Of a stretch of DNA of 64,000 bases, positions 45,029 to 53,780 are shown piece by piece. The notes beneath the pieces were generated by a model that ran no database searches, was not told the origin of the DNA, and saw only the letters and a list, made by a program, of their open reading frames with translations. Positions within the stretch are counted from its first letter, which is position 1. Each line of letters opens with the position of its first letter. Source of the stretch: Pseudarthrobacter oxydans (GTDB taxonomy: Bacteria > Actinomycetota > Actinomycetes > Actinomycetales > Micrococcaceae); NCBI RefSeq assembly GCF_034258515.1, contig NZ_CP139438.1, forward strand, positions 186,001 through 250,000. The letters run 5' to 3'. The translations under genes were made by a program, and so were the position numbers.

Positions 45029-46351
45029 TTACCGTACGATCGCTTTGTCCTTGACGCGGAGGCGCTCTCCGAAGAATCCGCCGGCTGCGGTAATGAGCGA
45101 CACGACGATCAGCAGCAGGGAAGCGGTCCATGACGCTCCACCGGATACACCGAGCAGGGCGACGGCGATCAGCGGCAGGAATCCGCTCAGGGCACCGGCC
45201 AAGTTGTAGCCCAGCGCGACGCCGCTGTAGCGCAGCTGCGGCGGGAACAGTTCGGTCAGCAGGGCGCCGGTGACCGAGTAGGCCACGGAAAGCAGCCCGA
45301 TGCCGAGGGTGACGGCGAGGACCACGGCAAACGGATTGCGGGAGTCGATCATCCAGAAGAGCGGGAACGCTGCGGCGGCGGTCACGAGGCCGCCGATGAA
45401 GGTCATCCGTCCCGGGCCGACCTTCTCACTGATGCGGCCGATGACCAGGATGACGCCGATCTGCACGACGGCGGCGACGAGGGTGGCGTTGACCATGAGT
45501 CCACGGTCCAGGCCGAGGGTGGCGGTGCCGTAGCTGATGACGAAGGTAGTCATGATGTAGAAACCGCCGACGCCGAGGAAAGCGGCGGCGATAGCAACGA
45601 TCAGCCGGCCCCACGCCTGACGGAAGACGTCGACTGCCGGAATCTTGGCGCGTTCCTCCAGCTTGACCAGTTCACGGAAGATCGGTGATTCCTCAACCTT
45701 CAGCCGGATGTACAGCGCGATCAGCAGCAGCGGGAAGGCCGCCAGGAACGGCAGGCGCCAGCCCCAGGAATCGAAGACCGCGGAGGGCATGAGCAGTACC
45801 AGGGCGAAGGCGCCGGAGGACATCAGCGTCCCCACGGGTGAACCGACCTGCACCAGGGCGGCATACCGTCCACGCTTCTCAATGGGGGCGTGTTCGACGG
45901 CGATGGTCATGGCACCGCCCCACTCACCGCCCACTGCGAGGCCCTGCACCAGGCGCAGGATGGCCAGCATGACGGGGGCTGCGAGGCCGATGGTGCCGAA
46001 ATCAGGCAGCACGCCGATAAGGCCCGTGGCCACGCCAATCGCGACGATGGTGATCAGCAGGGCCGGACGCCTCCCTACACGGTCACCGATGTAGCCGAAG
46101 AGAACGGCGCCGAGCGGACGGGCAGCGAAACCGACACCGAATGTGGCGAAGGCCGCCAACGTTGCAGCCGTCGGATCCAGCGATGTGAAAAACAGCCGGT
46201 TGAAAACGATGGCTGCAGCGGTTCCGAAGAGGAAGTAGTCGTACCATTCGAGGGCGGTGCCGACGAAGGCCGCGCGGGCGATTTTGCCGGCGTCGGCTCC
46301 GCTGACAACGGGTACGGCTGCTTCTTCCTGGGTGGCGTCATGGGGTTGCAT
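45029..46351 (-). CDS. MFS metabolite:H+ symporter (ShiA/ProP-like)
   Basis: This 440-residue protein has twelve membrane helices. It begins FVGTALEWYDYFLFGTAAAIVF, the hallmark of the metabolite-H+ symporter branch. The loop FGYIGDRVGRRPAL and the later GGEWGGAMTIAVEHAP confirm it. These proteins take up organic acids, betaines or aromatic acids. It overlaps the amidohydrolase by 14 bases and is followed by an M20 peptidase gene, so it probably imports their substrate. Confidence 0.92.
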   Translation of the reverse strand: MQPHDATQEEAAVPVVSGADAGKIARAAFVGTALEWYDYFLFGTAAAIVFNRLFFTSLDPTAATLAAFATFGVGFAARPLGAVLFGYIGDRVGRRPALLITIVAIGVATGLIGVLPDFGTIGLAAPVMLAILRLVQGLAVGGEWGGAMTIAVEHAPIEKRGRYAALVQVGSPVGTLMSSGAFALVLLMPSAVFDSWGWRLPFLAAFPLLLIALYIRLKVEESPIFRELVKLEERAKIPAVDVFRQAWGRLIVAIAAAFLGVGGFYIMTTFVISYGTATLGLDRGLMVNATLVAAVVQIGVILVIGRISEKVGPGRMTFIGGLVTAAAAFPLFWMIDSRNPFAVVLAVTLGIGLLSVAYSVTGALLTELFPPQLRYSGVALGYNLAGALSGFLPLIAVALLGVSGGASWTASLLLIVVSLITAAGGFFGERLRVKDKAIVR

Positions 46352-48032
46352 GCTCGGTGCCTCTCAATGTGGGAATGGGGTGGGACGATGCGGTGCTCTG
46401 GAGTTTCTCGATGTAGCCGTGCCCGAAAACGCAGGCGCCGTCGAGCAGGGTCGCCAGCACGCTGATCTGGCCGATCTCGTGGGGCGGCACGTCTGCGGGG
46501 TGTGCGGAGAGGAACACGAGATCGGCGAACTTTCCCGGTTCCAGCGTTCCCCGGCGGTCTTCCTCGCCTGCCATCCACGCGGTGTCGACCGTGTAGGCGC
46601 GCAGGGCGGTCTCGGCGTCGACCCGTTCCTGTGGGCTCAGCGTGGCGCCGCCGGAACTGGCGCGCGTCACCATGGATTGCATGCCCAGCAGCGGCGCCCC
46701 GGCCGCTACCGGGCGGTCCGAGCTGCCGGGAACGCGTACCCCGGAGTCCAGGAAGGACTTGTGGCGGTACAGCCACGGCGTCCGCTCCTCGCCGACTGCG
46801 TCCACCATGGTGTCGCCCACCTCATACAGGAAGTGCGGCTGCGGAACGGGTGTGACGCCCAGCGCCGCGAACCGGGGAAGCTGGTCCGGACGGACCATGC
46901 CGGCGTGCTCGATGCGGTGCCGCGCGTCGGGCCGCGCCAACTTCCGGTGCGCTGCCTCAAATGCGTCCAGCGCGACGTCGACTGCCGAATCCCCGATCGC
47001 GTGCGCTGCGACGTTCCAGCCGGAGCAGTGTGCGTCGATAATGCGCCGGGCCAGTTCCCCGGGCGATAGCTGGAAGCTGCCGTTGCCGTGATCATGATCG
47101 CAAAACGGCTCGGTTACTGCTGCAGTGCGGCCGATCAGGGAACCGTCGATGAATATTTTCATGGCGCCCAGCCGGAGGTGGTCGTCGCCAAAGCCCGACG
47201 TGATGCCGAGGTCCAAGCCGAAGCTGATCCCGTCCGCGGCATTGGACTGGAGCGGGTGCAGGGCATCGCTGACGGCCATCATCTGGACCCGGGTTTTCAG
47301 CAGGCCCCGGCGTCGTGCTTCAACGTAGGCAGCGAGTTCGACCGGGCTTCGGCCGATCCAGCCCGACCCGATGCCGGCCTCCACAACGTGCGTCAGGCCC
47401 TCGGAAGCGTAAACCCCGCTTGCTGCGCCAATCGCGTCCGCGAGGTCCGTGACCGGGTACGGCACAACCAGTGCGGTGACCAGTTTCTGAGCCTGTTCCT
47501 CAAGCAATCCGGTAGGCCCCCCGGAATCCTCCACCACCGTGCCGCCCTCGGGAACAATCGCCGAGCCGTCCAGAACGCCCGTGCGACCAAGCACCTCAGA
47601 GTTGACGGCGCACATGTGCCCTGACCGATGCTTGAGCCAGACCGCACGGCCGGGAGCGGACCGGTCCAGGCCGCTCCGGTGCGGATGACCCCCCAGGACC
47701 GTGTCGTCATAACCCGATCCCACCACCCACGCGTCTTCAGGGAGGCCGCGCGCAAACCGGGAGACTGCATCGTACAGTTCCTCCAGGGTCCGGCAGCCGG
47801 ACAGATCGAGTTCGGCGAGGGATTGGCCAAACCACGCCATATGGTTGTGCGAATCACCAAAGCCGGGGACGACGACGGCTCCGCCGCAGTCGAGCGTCCG
47901 CCGAGCCGGGAGGTCCAGGACGTCGTCGTCAAACCCGATGATCCGCCCGTGGAGCACTCCCATGGCGTGGGCTGTTGAAGGGGCATCAGCCATCGTGAAG
48001 ATGCGGGCTTTGACAAGTTTCAAATCGAGCAT
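46338..48032 (-). CDS. Amidohydrolase (YtcJ-like, metal-dependent)
   Basis: This 564-residue protein has the two-domain amidohydrolase layout. The N-terminal metal motif GFGDSHNHM follows a beta-sandwich start (ARIFTMADAPSTAHAMGVLHGRIIGFDDDVLDLPAR). Later features are AAHAIGDSAVDVALDAF, HRIEHAGMV and GSSDRPVAAGAP, where the final metal Asp lies. YtcJ-type enzymes hydrolyse amide or imide bonds in exocyclic groups of small molecules. It is first in an operon with an MFS importer and an M20 peptidase. Divergent to it is a PucR-type regulator. Confidence 0.9.
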   Translation of the reverse strand: MLDLKLVKARIFTMADAPSTAHAMGVLHGRIIGFDDDVLDLPARRTLDCGGAVVVPGFGDSHNHMAWFGQSLAELDLSGCRTLEELYDAVSRFARGLPEDAWVVGSGYDDTVLGGHPHRSGLDRSAPGRAVWLKHRSGHMCAVNSEVLGRTGVLDGSAIVPEGGTVVEDSGGPTGLLEEQAQKLVTALVVPYPVTDLADAIGAASGVYASEGLTHVVEAGIGSGWIGRSPVELAAYVEARRRGLLKTRVQMMAVSDALHPLQSNAADGISFGLDLGITSGFGDDHLRLGAMKIFIDGSLIGRTAAVTEPFCDHDHGNGSFQLSPGELARRIIDAHCSGWNVAAHAIGDSAVDVALDAFEAAHRKLARPDARHRIEHAGMVRPDQLPRFAALGVTPVPQPHFLYEVGDTMVDAVGEERTPWLYRHKSFLDSGVRVPGSSDRPVAAGAPLLGMQSMVTRASSGGATLSPQERVDAETALRAYTVDTAWMAGEEDRRGTLEPGKFADLVFLSAHPADVPPHEIGQISVLATLLDGACVFGHGYIEKLQSTASSHPIPTLRGTEHATP

Positions 48033-48145
48033 GGGCCTCGGCGGCTGTCCTTTCCGGATACGAGCGCGAGCTTACGGAACACCTCCTTCAATGGTGGGAT
48101 GGATCACGTGGGGAAACAATGGACGAACACAGTGCAGTCCGGTTC

Positions 48146-48164
48146 TAGAATGGGCATATGCCCA
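48146..48164 (+). promoter_or_regulatory. -10 hexamer TAGAAT plus palindrome TGGGCATATGCCCA over the start codon
   Basis: TAGAAT (48146-48151) ends seven bases before the ATG at 48158, so transcription should begin at or next to the start codon. The perfect 14-bp palindrome 48151-48164 is centred on the initiation site, ATG included. A bound protein here would block both transcription and the open complex. As RNA, the half remaining after a leaderless start cannot form the hairpin, so the site most likely works as DNA. Confidence 0.55.
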
Positions 48165-49357
48165 ATACAGCGTCCGCGGACAGGACTCCGGCGTCCGCTG
48201 GAGCCGCCCCCCGGTCGGTGGTGTCTGACCTGGTGTCCGACTGCCTCGCCGACATCGACCGGATCGCGCACCAGTACCTTCTCGAGGTGCAGAAGATTGA
48301 GGATTATGCGGCCTCTGCGGTGGCTGTCCAGGATCTGGAGGAGACAGCTGTCGCCTCGATAGAACTACTGCTGCGGCTGGTGGGAAGCCTTCCGATACCC
48401 GACCGGCTCGCGGGTATGTCCGACGCACTGGGACACCGCCGCGCGCAGCAGGGCCTGCCCCTGGAATCCCTGCTGCGCGCAGTGCGCATGGACTTCCGGG
48501 TGCTCTGGACGGCAATGCTGGAGAAGGTTCCGCCCTCGTCCTTGCCGGAGTTGACCAAGGATGCAGTGCGCGTGTGGGAAGCGGTGGAGTTCCACACTAT
48601 CCGGGTGCACGCAGGCTACCTCGATGAGCTCGCCAGCATGGCGCAGGAAAAAGAGACGCAGCGCGCGTTCCTCCTGTCGCGGCTGCTCAATTCGGACGGT
48701 AAGGATCCGCAGGTGCTGGGACAGGCTGCCCGCGCGCTCGGCGTGGCGCCGGACAGCAACTTCATCGTTGCCGTTGCCGCCGAATACGCCCAGAAGGCAT
48801 TCCGTGCGGAGGTGCTTCGTGCCGGTGCTGAGCAATTCCTCCACGAGCGCGACGGTGCACTGATCCTCATTCTTGAGGACGTTCCTGCCCGGACGGGTAG
48901 GGAGCCGGAGGGCGCCCGCCCGTGGCTGTCCAGGGTGGACTGCTTTGTGGCGCCGCCCGCCCGCTCCTTGGCCGACGTGCCCCGGATGCTTCGGATCGCC
49001 CTGGAGTCGTTGCCGGTGGTGACGCCGCAACGCCCGGGCCAGCGGACCGTGCGTGAGGCATGGGGGCATGTTGCCATGACTCGGCTGGGAGAATACGGAA
49101 CCGTCCTGGCGGACACCGTGCTGGGCCCTCTCGCTACGATCTCCACGCATGAACGTGACCGGCTGATCGAGACGGTCCAGGCGTACCTCCGCACCGGATC
49201 GGTGTCGGAAACTGCCGGGGAGCTGTACTGCCACCGAAACACTGTGCTGAACCGCCTTGCCCGGTTCGGGCAACTCACCAGCTTCGATCCCGCTAATCCC
49301 CAGGACGCCGCTGCGGTGATTGCCGCCCTCCATGTCCTTTTCCCGGCCTCAACCTAA
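48158..49357 (+). CDS. PucR/CdaR-type helix-turn-helix regulator
   Basis: This 399-residue protein has a long N-terminal helical region (SDLVSDCLADIDRIAHQYLLEV ... GMSDALGHRRAQQGLPLESLLRAVR, as in the RsbRD-N type sensor). A GGDEF-like middle follows, then a C-terminal PucR HTH (LIETVQAYLRTGSVSETAGELYCHRNTVLNRLARFGQLT). There is no ribosome site, and the -10-like box suggests a leaderless mRNA. It is divergent from the amidohydrolase operon and probably activates it. The palindrome over its own start may provide autoregulation. Confidence 0.88.
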   Translation: MPNTASADRTPASAGAAPRSVVSDLVSDCLADIDRIAHQYLLEVQKIEDYAASAVAVQDLEETAVASIELLLRLVGSLPIPDRLAGMSDALGHRRAQQGLPLESLLRAVRMDFRVLWTAMLEKVPPSSLPELTKDAVRVWEAVEFHTIRVHAGYLDELASMAQEKETQRAFLLSRLLNSDGKDPQVLGQAARALGVAPDSNFIVAVAAEYAQKAFRAEVLRAGAEQFLHERDGALILILEDVPARTGREPEGARPWLSRVDCFVAPPARSLADVPRMLRIALESLPVVTPQRPGQRTVREAWGHVAMTRLGEYGTVLADTVLGPLATISTHERDRLIETVQAYLRTGSVSETAGELYCHRNTVLNRLARFGQLTSFDPANPQDAAAVIAALHVLFPAST

Positions 49358-49395
49358 GGAAAGGCGGATGCCTCCGGGGCTGTAACAGCTCAGGT

Positions 49396-50484
49396 TCAGG
49401 CGTGCGCCTGGGCCCGGACGGAGGTCCGTTCCACGGCGGGACAGAGTATTTTCGCAACCCCGTCCGCCGCGGTCCCGGGTGCGTCGTCCAGCCCGAGCAG
49501 CATCCGCACGCCCGCCGCGCCCAGTTCATAGTGGGGGAGCGAGACGGTGGAAAGCGGGGGACGCAGGTGCGCGGCAATGACTTCCTGGTTGTCGAACCCC
49601 ACCACAGCCATGTCCTCGGGGATGGAGAGGCCGTGCTCGCGGAGGCCGTCGTAGAGGCCCATTGCCATCCGGTCGTTGTAGCAGTACACCGCGGTCACGC
49701 CGCGCTTGAGGAGTTCGGGGGTGGCCCCGTAGCCGCCTTCCTGGTCCGGATAGGCTTCCAGCACCAGCTCGGGGTCGAACGGAACACCGGCCTTCTCCAG
49801 TGCTTCCCGGTACCCCTGGAGCCGTCCGTCCTTGGCGGGGGCGGGGATGGTGGCGTTGATGAAGGCGATCTTCCGGTGCCCGTGTCCCAGCAGGATGTCG
49901 GTGGCTGAGCGGCCGCCCTGCACCTCGTCGGGCACCACGGCCCGGGTTCCCGGCTCCTGGGAGAAGCAGTTGACCAGGACGAAGTCGGCTTCCCGGAGCG
50001 GCGCCGGAATTTCCGTCTGGCGGTGGAACCAGGTGGAGTAGAGGATGCCGCGGACTTTGTATTCGAGCATCATCTGGATGGCGTCCTGCTCAAGCTCGCC
50101 GTTGCCTTCGGTGTTGGCGATGAGAAGGGCGTACCCGTGCTTCCACGCCTCGTCCTGTGCGCCGTGGATGATCTGGCCGGCGAAGGGCGTGGTGGCAACG
50201 CCGTCCGCCACCAGCCCGATGAACCGGGAGGTGCCGCTGACCAGGGTTTTGGCCATCGCGTTGGGGCGGTATCCCAGGGTCCGGATGGCGTCCTGCACCC
50301 GCCGGCGGGTTTCCTCGGCGATCCGGGCGGCTTTTTTCTTGTTGACCACCAGGGACACCGTGGCCGTGGAAACACCGGCTGCTTCTGCCACGTCGCGGAG
50401 GGTGACAGGGTGCGCGCGCTCCGGGGCTTTTGGCGCCCGGGCCGCAGGTGCCGGCACCTCCGCACCATTCTCCATTGAACTCAT
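49396..50484 (-). CDS. LacI-family regulator of the fructan/sucrose operon
   Basis: The product is 362 residues from the ATG at 50484, with GGAGG four to five bases before; other in-frame starts lie 14 and 43 codons upstream but have weaker sites. A basic, proline-rich lead precedes the HTH VTLRDVAEAAGVSTATVSLVVNKKKAARIAEETRRRV. The effector domain is of PBP type and ends VVGFDNQEVIAAHLRPPLSTVSLPHYELG. It is the last gene of the operon GH32-SBP-permease-permease-lacI. Four operators with a central CG lie upstream of that operon, which fits this protein as an autoregulating repressor. Confidence 0.9.
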   Translation of the reverse strand: MSSMENGAEVPAPAARAPKAPERAHPVTLRDVAEAAGVSTATVSLVVNKKKAARIAEETRRRVQDAIRTLGYRPNAMAKTLVSGTSRFIGLVADGVATTPFAGQIIHGAQDEAWKHGYALLIANTEGNGELEQDAIQMMLEYKVRGILYSTWFHRQTEIPAPLREADFVLVNCFSQEPGTRAVVPDEVQGGRSATDILLGHGHRKIAFINATIPAPAKDGRLQGYREALEKAGVPFDPELVLEAYPDQEGGYGATPELLKRGVTAVYCYNDRMAMGLYDGLREHGLSIPEDMAVVGFDNQEVIAAHLRPPLSTVSLPHYELGAAGVRMLLGLDDAPGTAADGVAKILCPAVERTSVRAQAHA

Positions 50485-50522
50485 CTGCCCTCCTTGAGGA
50501 GTATATCCATCCGCCGTTGCCG

Positions 50523-51428
50523 TCATCCTTTCGTCGCCCCGCTTTCGAGTCCCTGGATCATGGCCTTGTTGAGCACCAGGAACACCAGCAGCAGCGGGGT
50601 GATGGTCACGCACACGGCGGCGAAGGTTGCCGTCCAGTCCACCTTGCCCATGGCGCCGATGTAGTTCTGCAGGCCCAGCGGAATGGTCTTCAGGTCCTCG
50701 GACAGGACGAACGTGTTGGCGAAGATGAAGTCGTTCCAGATGAAGATGCTGTTCACCAGGACCACGGTCACCACGGTGTTCAGGGACAGCGGCATGGTGA
50801 TCAGCCCGAAGATCCGGTAGGGGCCGGCGCCGTCCAGGGACGCTGCCTCATATGTCTCCTGGGGGATGTACTCGTAGAACGAGCAGAAAAGGTAGATGGA
50901 CATGGGCAGCGAGAAACCGGCCAGCGGGATGATCATCGACTGGTAGGTGTCCAGCAGGTTCACGGCCGAATAGTCGATGAACAGGGGGACCAGGGCGATC
51001 TGGACCGGGACGATGATGCCGATCAGGAACAGCCCGCGGACCAGTTTGCTGAGCCGGAAACCGAGGACCTGGATGGCGTAGGCGGCCATCATGCCCAGCA
51101 GGACAATCAGGATGTTCGCGCCCATGGTGACGATGAAGCTGTTCAGGATGTTCCGGCCCAGGTCACCGGTTTCGAAAGCCCGGGCATAGTTCTCCCACGT
51201 CAGGGAGCCGGGCAGGGCAAAGGGGTCACCGGTGGCGAAGTCCTGTTCCGTGCGGAGGCTGGTCAGGAAGAGCCACGCCAGCGGGTAGACCTGCACGATC
51301 ACGATCAGCATGACCAGCACGCGGGACAACGTCCGGAACAGGTCGGGCCTGCGCCGGCGGCGCTTCACTGGCGGCCGTTGGGGCACGACGGCGGCGGGCG
51401 GGGTGGGAGGGGCTGCCTGGGTGATCAT
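50523..51428 (-). CDS. Carbohydrate ABC transporter permease (MalG type) of the fructan cluster
   Basis: The product is 301 residues from the ATG at 51428, which overlaps the partner permease stop (ATGA). It has a basic proline-rich cytoplasmic lead (RRRRRPDLFRTL), six membrane helices, and the EAA loop EAASLDGAGPYRIFGLITMPLSLNT. Its companion gives a CUT1 importer; again no ATPase gene is present, so a shared ATPase is likely. The GH32 genes on either side suggest fructo-oligosaccharides, levanbiose or sucrose as cargo. Confidence 0.93.
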   Translation of the reverse strand: MITQAAPPTPPAAVVPQRPPVKRRRRRPDLFRTLSRVLVMLIVIVQVYPLAWLFLTSLRTEQDFATGDPFALPGSLTWENYARAFETGDLGRNILNSFIVTMGANILIVLLGMMAAYAIQVLGFRLSKLVRGLFLIGIIVPVQIALVPLFIDYSAVNLLDTYQSMIIPLAGFSLPMSIYLFCSFYEYIPQETYEAASLDGAGPYRIFGLITMPLSLNTVVTVVLVNSIFIWNDFIFANTFVLSEDLKTIPLGLQNYIGAMGKVDWTATFAAVCVTITPLLLVFLVLNKAMIQGLESGATKG

Positions 51429-52321
51429 GAGTCTGCCTTCCGCTTCAGCAGGAACAGGATGAGGCCGACGGCCACGAGGCACTCAACCACGATGAACACG
51501 GAGATGGTGCTGGCGTAGCCGAAGTCCGTGCTGGTGAACGCCGTCTTGTACATGTAGGTGGTGAGCAGTTCCGAGGACTGCCCCGGGCCGCCGTTGGTCA
51601 TCAGGTAGGGGATGTCGAAGCCGCGCAGCCCGTAGGTGGTGGCCATGATGGTGGTGGTGATCCACACCGGGCGGATGTACGGGAAGCGGATCTTGGTGAA
51701 CAGCGTCCACCGGGACGCGCCATCCAGGACGGCAGCCTCCTCAAGCTCCTTGGGCACCGCCAGCAGGGCCGCGTAGATGATGAGCATGTACAGCCCGGTG
51801 AAACGCCACCCCTCCGGTGCGGACACCGCCGCAAGGACCGTGTTGACGTCCGAGAGCCACGGCCGCTCGAGGCTGTCGAGGCCCACCCAGTGGAACAGCT
51901 GGTTGAGCAGGCCCACGGGCTCCAGGGAGTAGATCCGCACGAAGAGGAAGGCGATGGCCACCGTGGAGATCACGGCCGGCAGCAGGTAGAGGGTCTTGAC
52001 CAGCTCACGTCCGCGGCGGAGCGACGTGAGGAGGCTGGCCACCGCCAGGGCGCCGCCGAGCTGCAGCACCAGGCAGATGGCCAGGTAGACGAGGGCGTTC
52101 AGGAACGCCCTCCAGAAGATATCGTCGGTTGCGAACATCCGGATGTAGTTGTCCAGGCCCACGAACTCCATGTCGCTGATGCCGTTCCAGGAGAAGAAAC
52201 TGAGGAACAGGGACTGGAGGATGGGGAAGAGGACTGCTGCGCTGTAGAGGAGCAGCGGCGGGAGCAGGAAGACCAGGACCGAGGTCCGTGACCTGTTGGG
52301 CAGCATCCTGTTGGGTTGCAT
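51425..52321 (-). CDS. Carbohydrate ABC transporter permease (MalF type) of the fructan cluster
   Basis: This 298-residue protein has six helices, beginning SVLVFLLPPLLLYSAAVLFPILQSLFLSF. Its EAA loop is EEAAVLDGASRWTLFTKIRFPYIRP. It lies 77 bp downstream of the binding-protein stop. With the MalG-type partner it forms the membrane part of the importer in the LacI-controlled GH32 operon. Confidence 0.93.
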   Translation of the reverse strand: MQPNRMLPNRSRTSVLVFLLPPLLLYSAAVLFPILQSLFLSFFSWNGISDMEFVGLDNYIRMFATDDIFWRAFLNALVYLAICLVLQLGGALAVASLLTSLRRGRELVKTLYLLPAVISTVAIAFLFVRIYSLEPVGLLNQLFHWVGLDSLERPWLSDVNTVLAAVSAPEGWRFTGLYMLIIYAALLAVPKELEEAAVLDGASRWTLFTKIRFPYIRPVWITTTIMATTYGLRGFDIPYLMTNGGPGQSSELLTTYMYKTAFTSTDFGYASTISVFIVVECLVAVGLILFLLKRKADS

Positions 52322-52398
52322 GGCGGGGCCTTTCGGGGCCTTGCGGACGGGGGAGCGCTGGGATCCCCCGCCGCGTTGGTTTCGTGAGGAAGCAGTGC

Positions 52399-53733
52399 CT
52401 ACTTGAAGAACTTGGGGGCGTTCTGCGCGATGGTCTTGTCCATGGTTTCGGTGAACTGCTCAGGCGTGATGTTGCCCTGCACCAGCAGCACCAGCTCCTG
52501 CTGCAGCCGGCCGTTGGTGGTCGGATCCAGCTGCGTATCCCACGGCATGGCCTGCTTGGAACCGAGGCTGTCGGCCTGGTCCAGCGCCTTCCGGTATAGC
52601 GGGGTGGCGTTGGCCGGGACAACGGTTTCGACGTCGGTGGTGGGGGACAGCGCGCCGGTGGCGGCATATTCGGCCGGGTACTTTTCTAGGGCGAACTTCA
52701 GGAAGTCGCTCACCAGGGGATCGTAGGTTTTGGCGTTCACCGCCATGCCGATGCCGGACGGGGACACGAATTCGTTGGCCGCCGTCACGGAGTTGGCCGT
52801 GGTGGGCAGGGTAAAGAAGTCGATGTCGTTGCGGACGGCAGGATCCAGCTTCTCCGTGGCCAGGCTGGGCAGTTCCCACGTGCCGATGTTGTACATGGCG
52901 GCCTGTCCGGAGGTGAACTGGTTTTGCGCGTCGGAGTAGCCCTGGGCGGAGAAGCCGTCCTGGAAGCACTTGGCCTTGCCCAGTTCCGCCATCCAGTTCA
53001 CGGTCTTCTGGCCGACGGGATCGCTGAACTTCGCCTCGCCCTTCTTCAGCTTCTGGACGAAGTCCGGGCCGGCTTCCCGGAAGGGCTGGTAGGCGACGTA
53101 GCGTTCCAGCGGCCACTGGTCCTGCCCGTCGATGGCGATGGGGGTGACGCCGGCGCTGCGCAGGGCAGTGCACATGGCCGGGATGTCGTCGAGCGACGTG
53201 GGTACTGCGACGCCGGCCTTCTGCAGCAGTGCCTTGTTGTACCAGATGAATTCCAGCTCGAACTGGAACGGGATCATGTACAGGGAGCCGTCGTCGAAGC
53301 GCTGGTAGTCCAGCGCGCCCGGACGGTAGTCGTCGTAGACGTTGAGCGACTTCAGCAGCTTTTCGGCGTCCACCATCTTGCCCTGCTTGGCCAACTCCTG
53401 GGCGAAGGGCGTTGCGTCGGTGTCGAACAGTTCGGGCAGCTTGTTGGCTGCCGCCAGGGTCTCGAGTTTCTGGATGTAGGAGGGACGGTCCGGGGTGGTG
53501 ATCAGGTTGAGCTCAAAGCCCGGGTGGTCCTTGGCGTAGTCGTCGGCCAGCTTTTTCATGATGTTGATGACCGCGCCGTCGGCGGGCCGGGAGAGCAGCC
53601 ACGAGATCTCGCGCGGCTTGATCTCGCCGGTGGGGCTGACGTTGGACGGATCGGTGGAGCTTGCGCCGCCACAGGCGGTCAGCGCCAGGGCGGTAACGGC
53701 TGCGCAGGCGGCAGCGCGGAACAGGTTCTTCAT
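52399..53733 (-). CDS. Sugar-binding lipoprotein of the fructan ABC importer
   Basis: This 444-residue protein has a lipoprotein signal MKNLFRAAACAAVTALALTACGG with lipobox LTAC (C21). It is a family 1 extracellular solute-binding protein (LKSLNVYDDYRPGALDYQRFDDGSLYMIPFQFELEFIWYNKALLQKAG). Aromatic residues in the pocket region suit oligosaccharide binding. It is second in the operon behind an intracellular GH32 enzyme, 47 bp after that stop. Confidence 0.94.
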   Translation of the reverse strand: MKNLFRAAACAAVTALALTACGGASSTDPSNVSPTGEIKPREISWLLSRPADGAVINIMKKLADDYAKDHPGFELNLITTPDRPSYIQKLETLAAANKLPELFDTDATPFAQELAKQGKMVDAEKLLKSLNVYDDYRPGALDYQRFDDGSLYMIPFQFELEFIWYNKALLQKAGVAVPTSLDDIPAMCTALRSAGVTPIAIDGQDQWPLERYVAYQPFREAGPDFVQKLKKGEAKFSDPVGQKTVNWMAELGKAKCFQDGFSAQGYSDAQNQFTSGQAAMYNIGTWELPSLATEKLDPAVRNDIDFFTLPTTANSVTAANEFVSPSGIGMAVNAKTYDPLVSDFLKFALEKYPAEYAATGALSPTTDVETVVPANATPLYRKALDQADSLGSKQAMPWDTQLDPTTNGRLQQELVLLVQGNITPEQFTETMDKTIAQNAPKFFK

Positions 53734-53780
53734 TGGTCAATCTCCCTTGATTGGAACGGAGGATGGGGTTGCGGGGGTAT

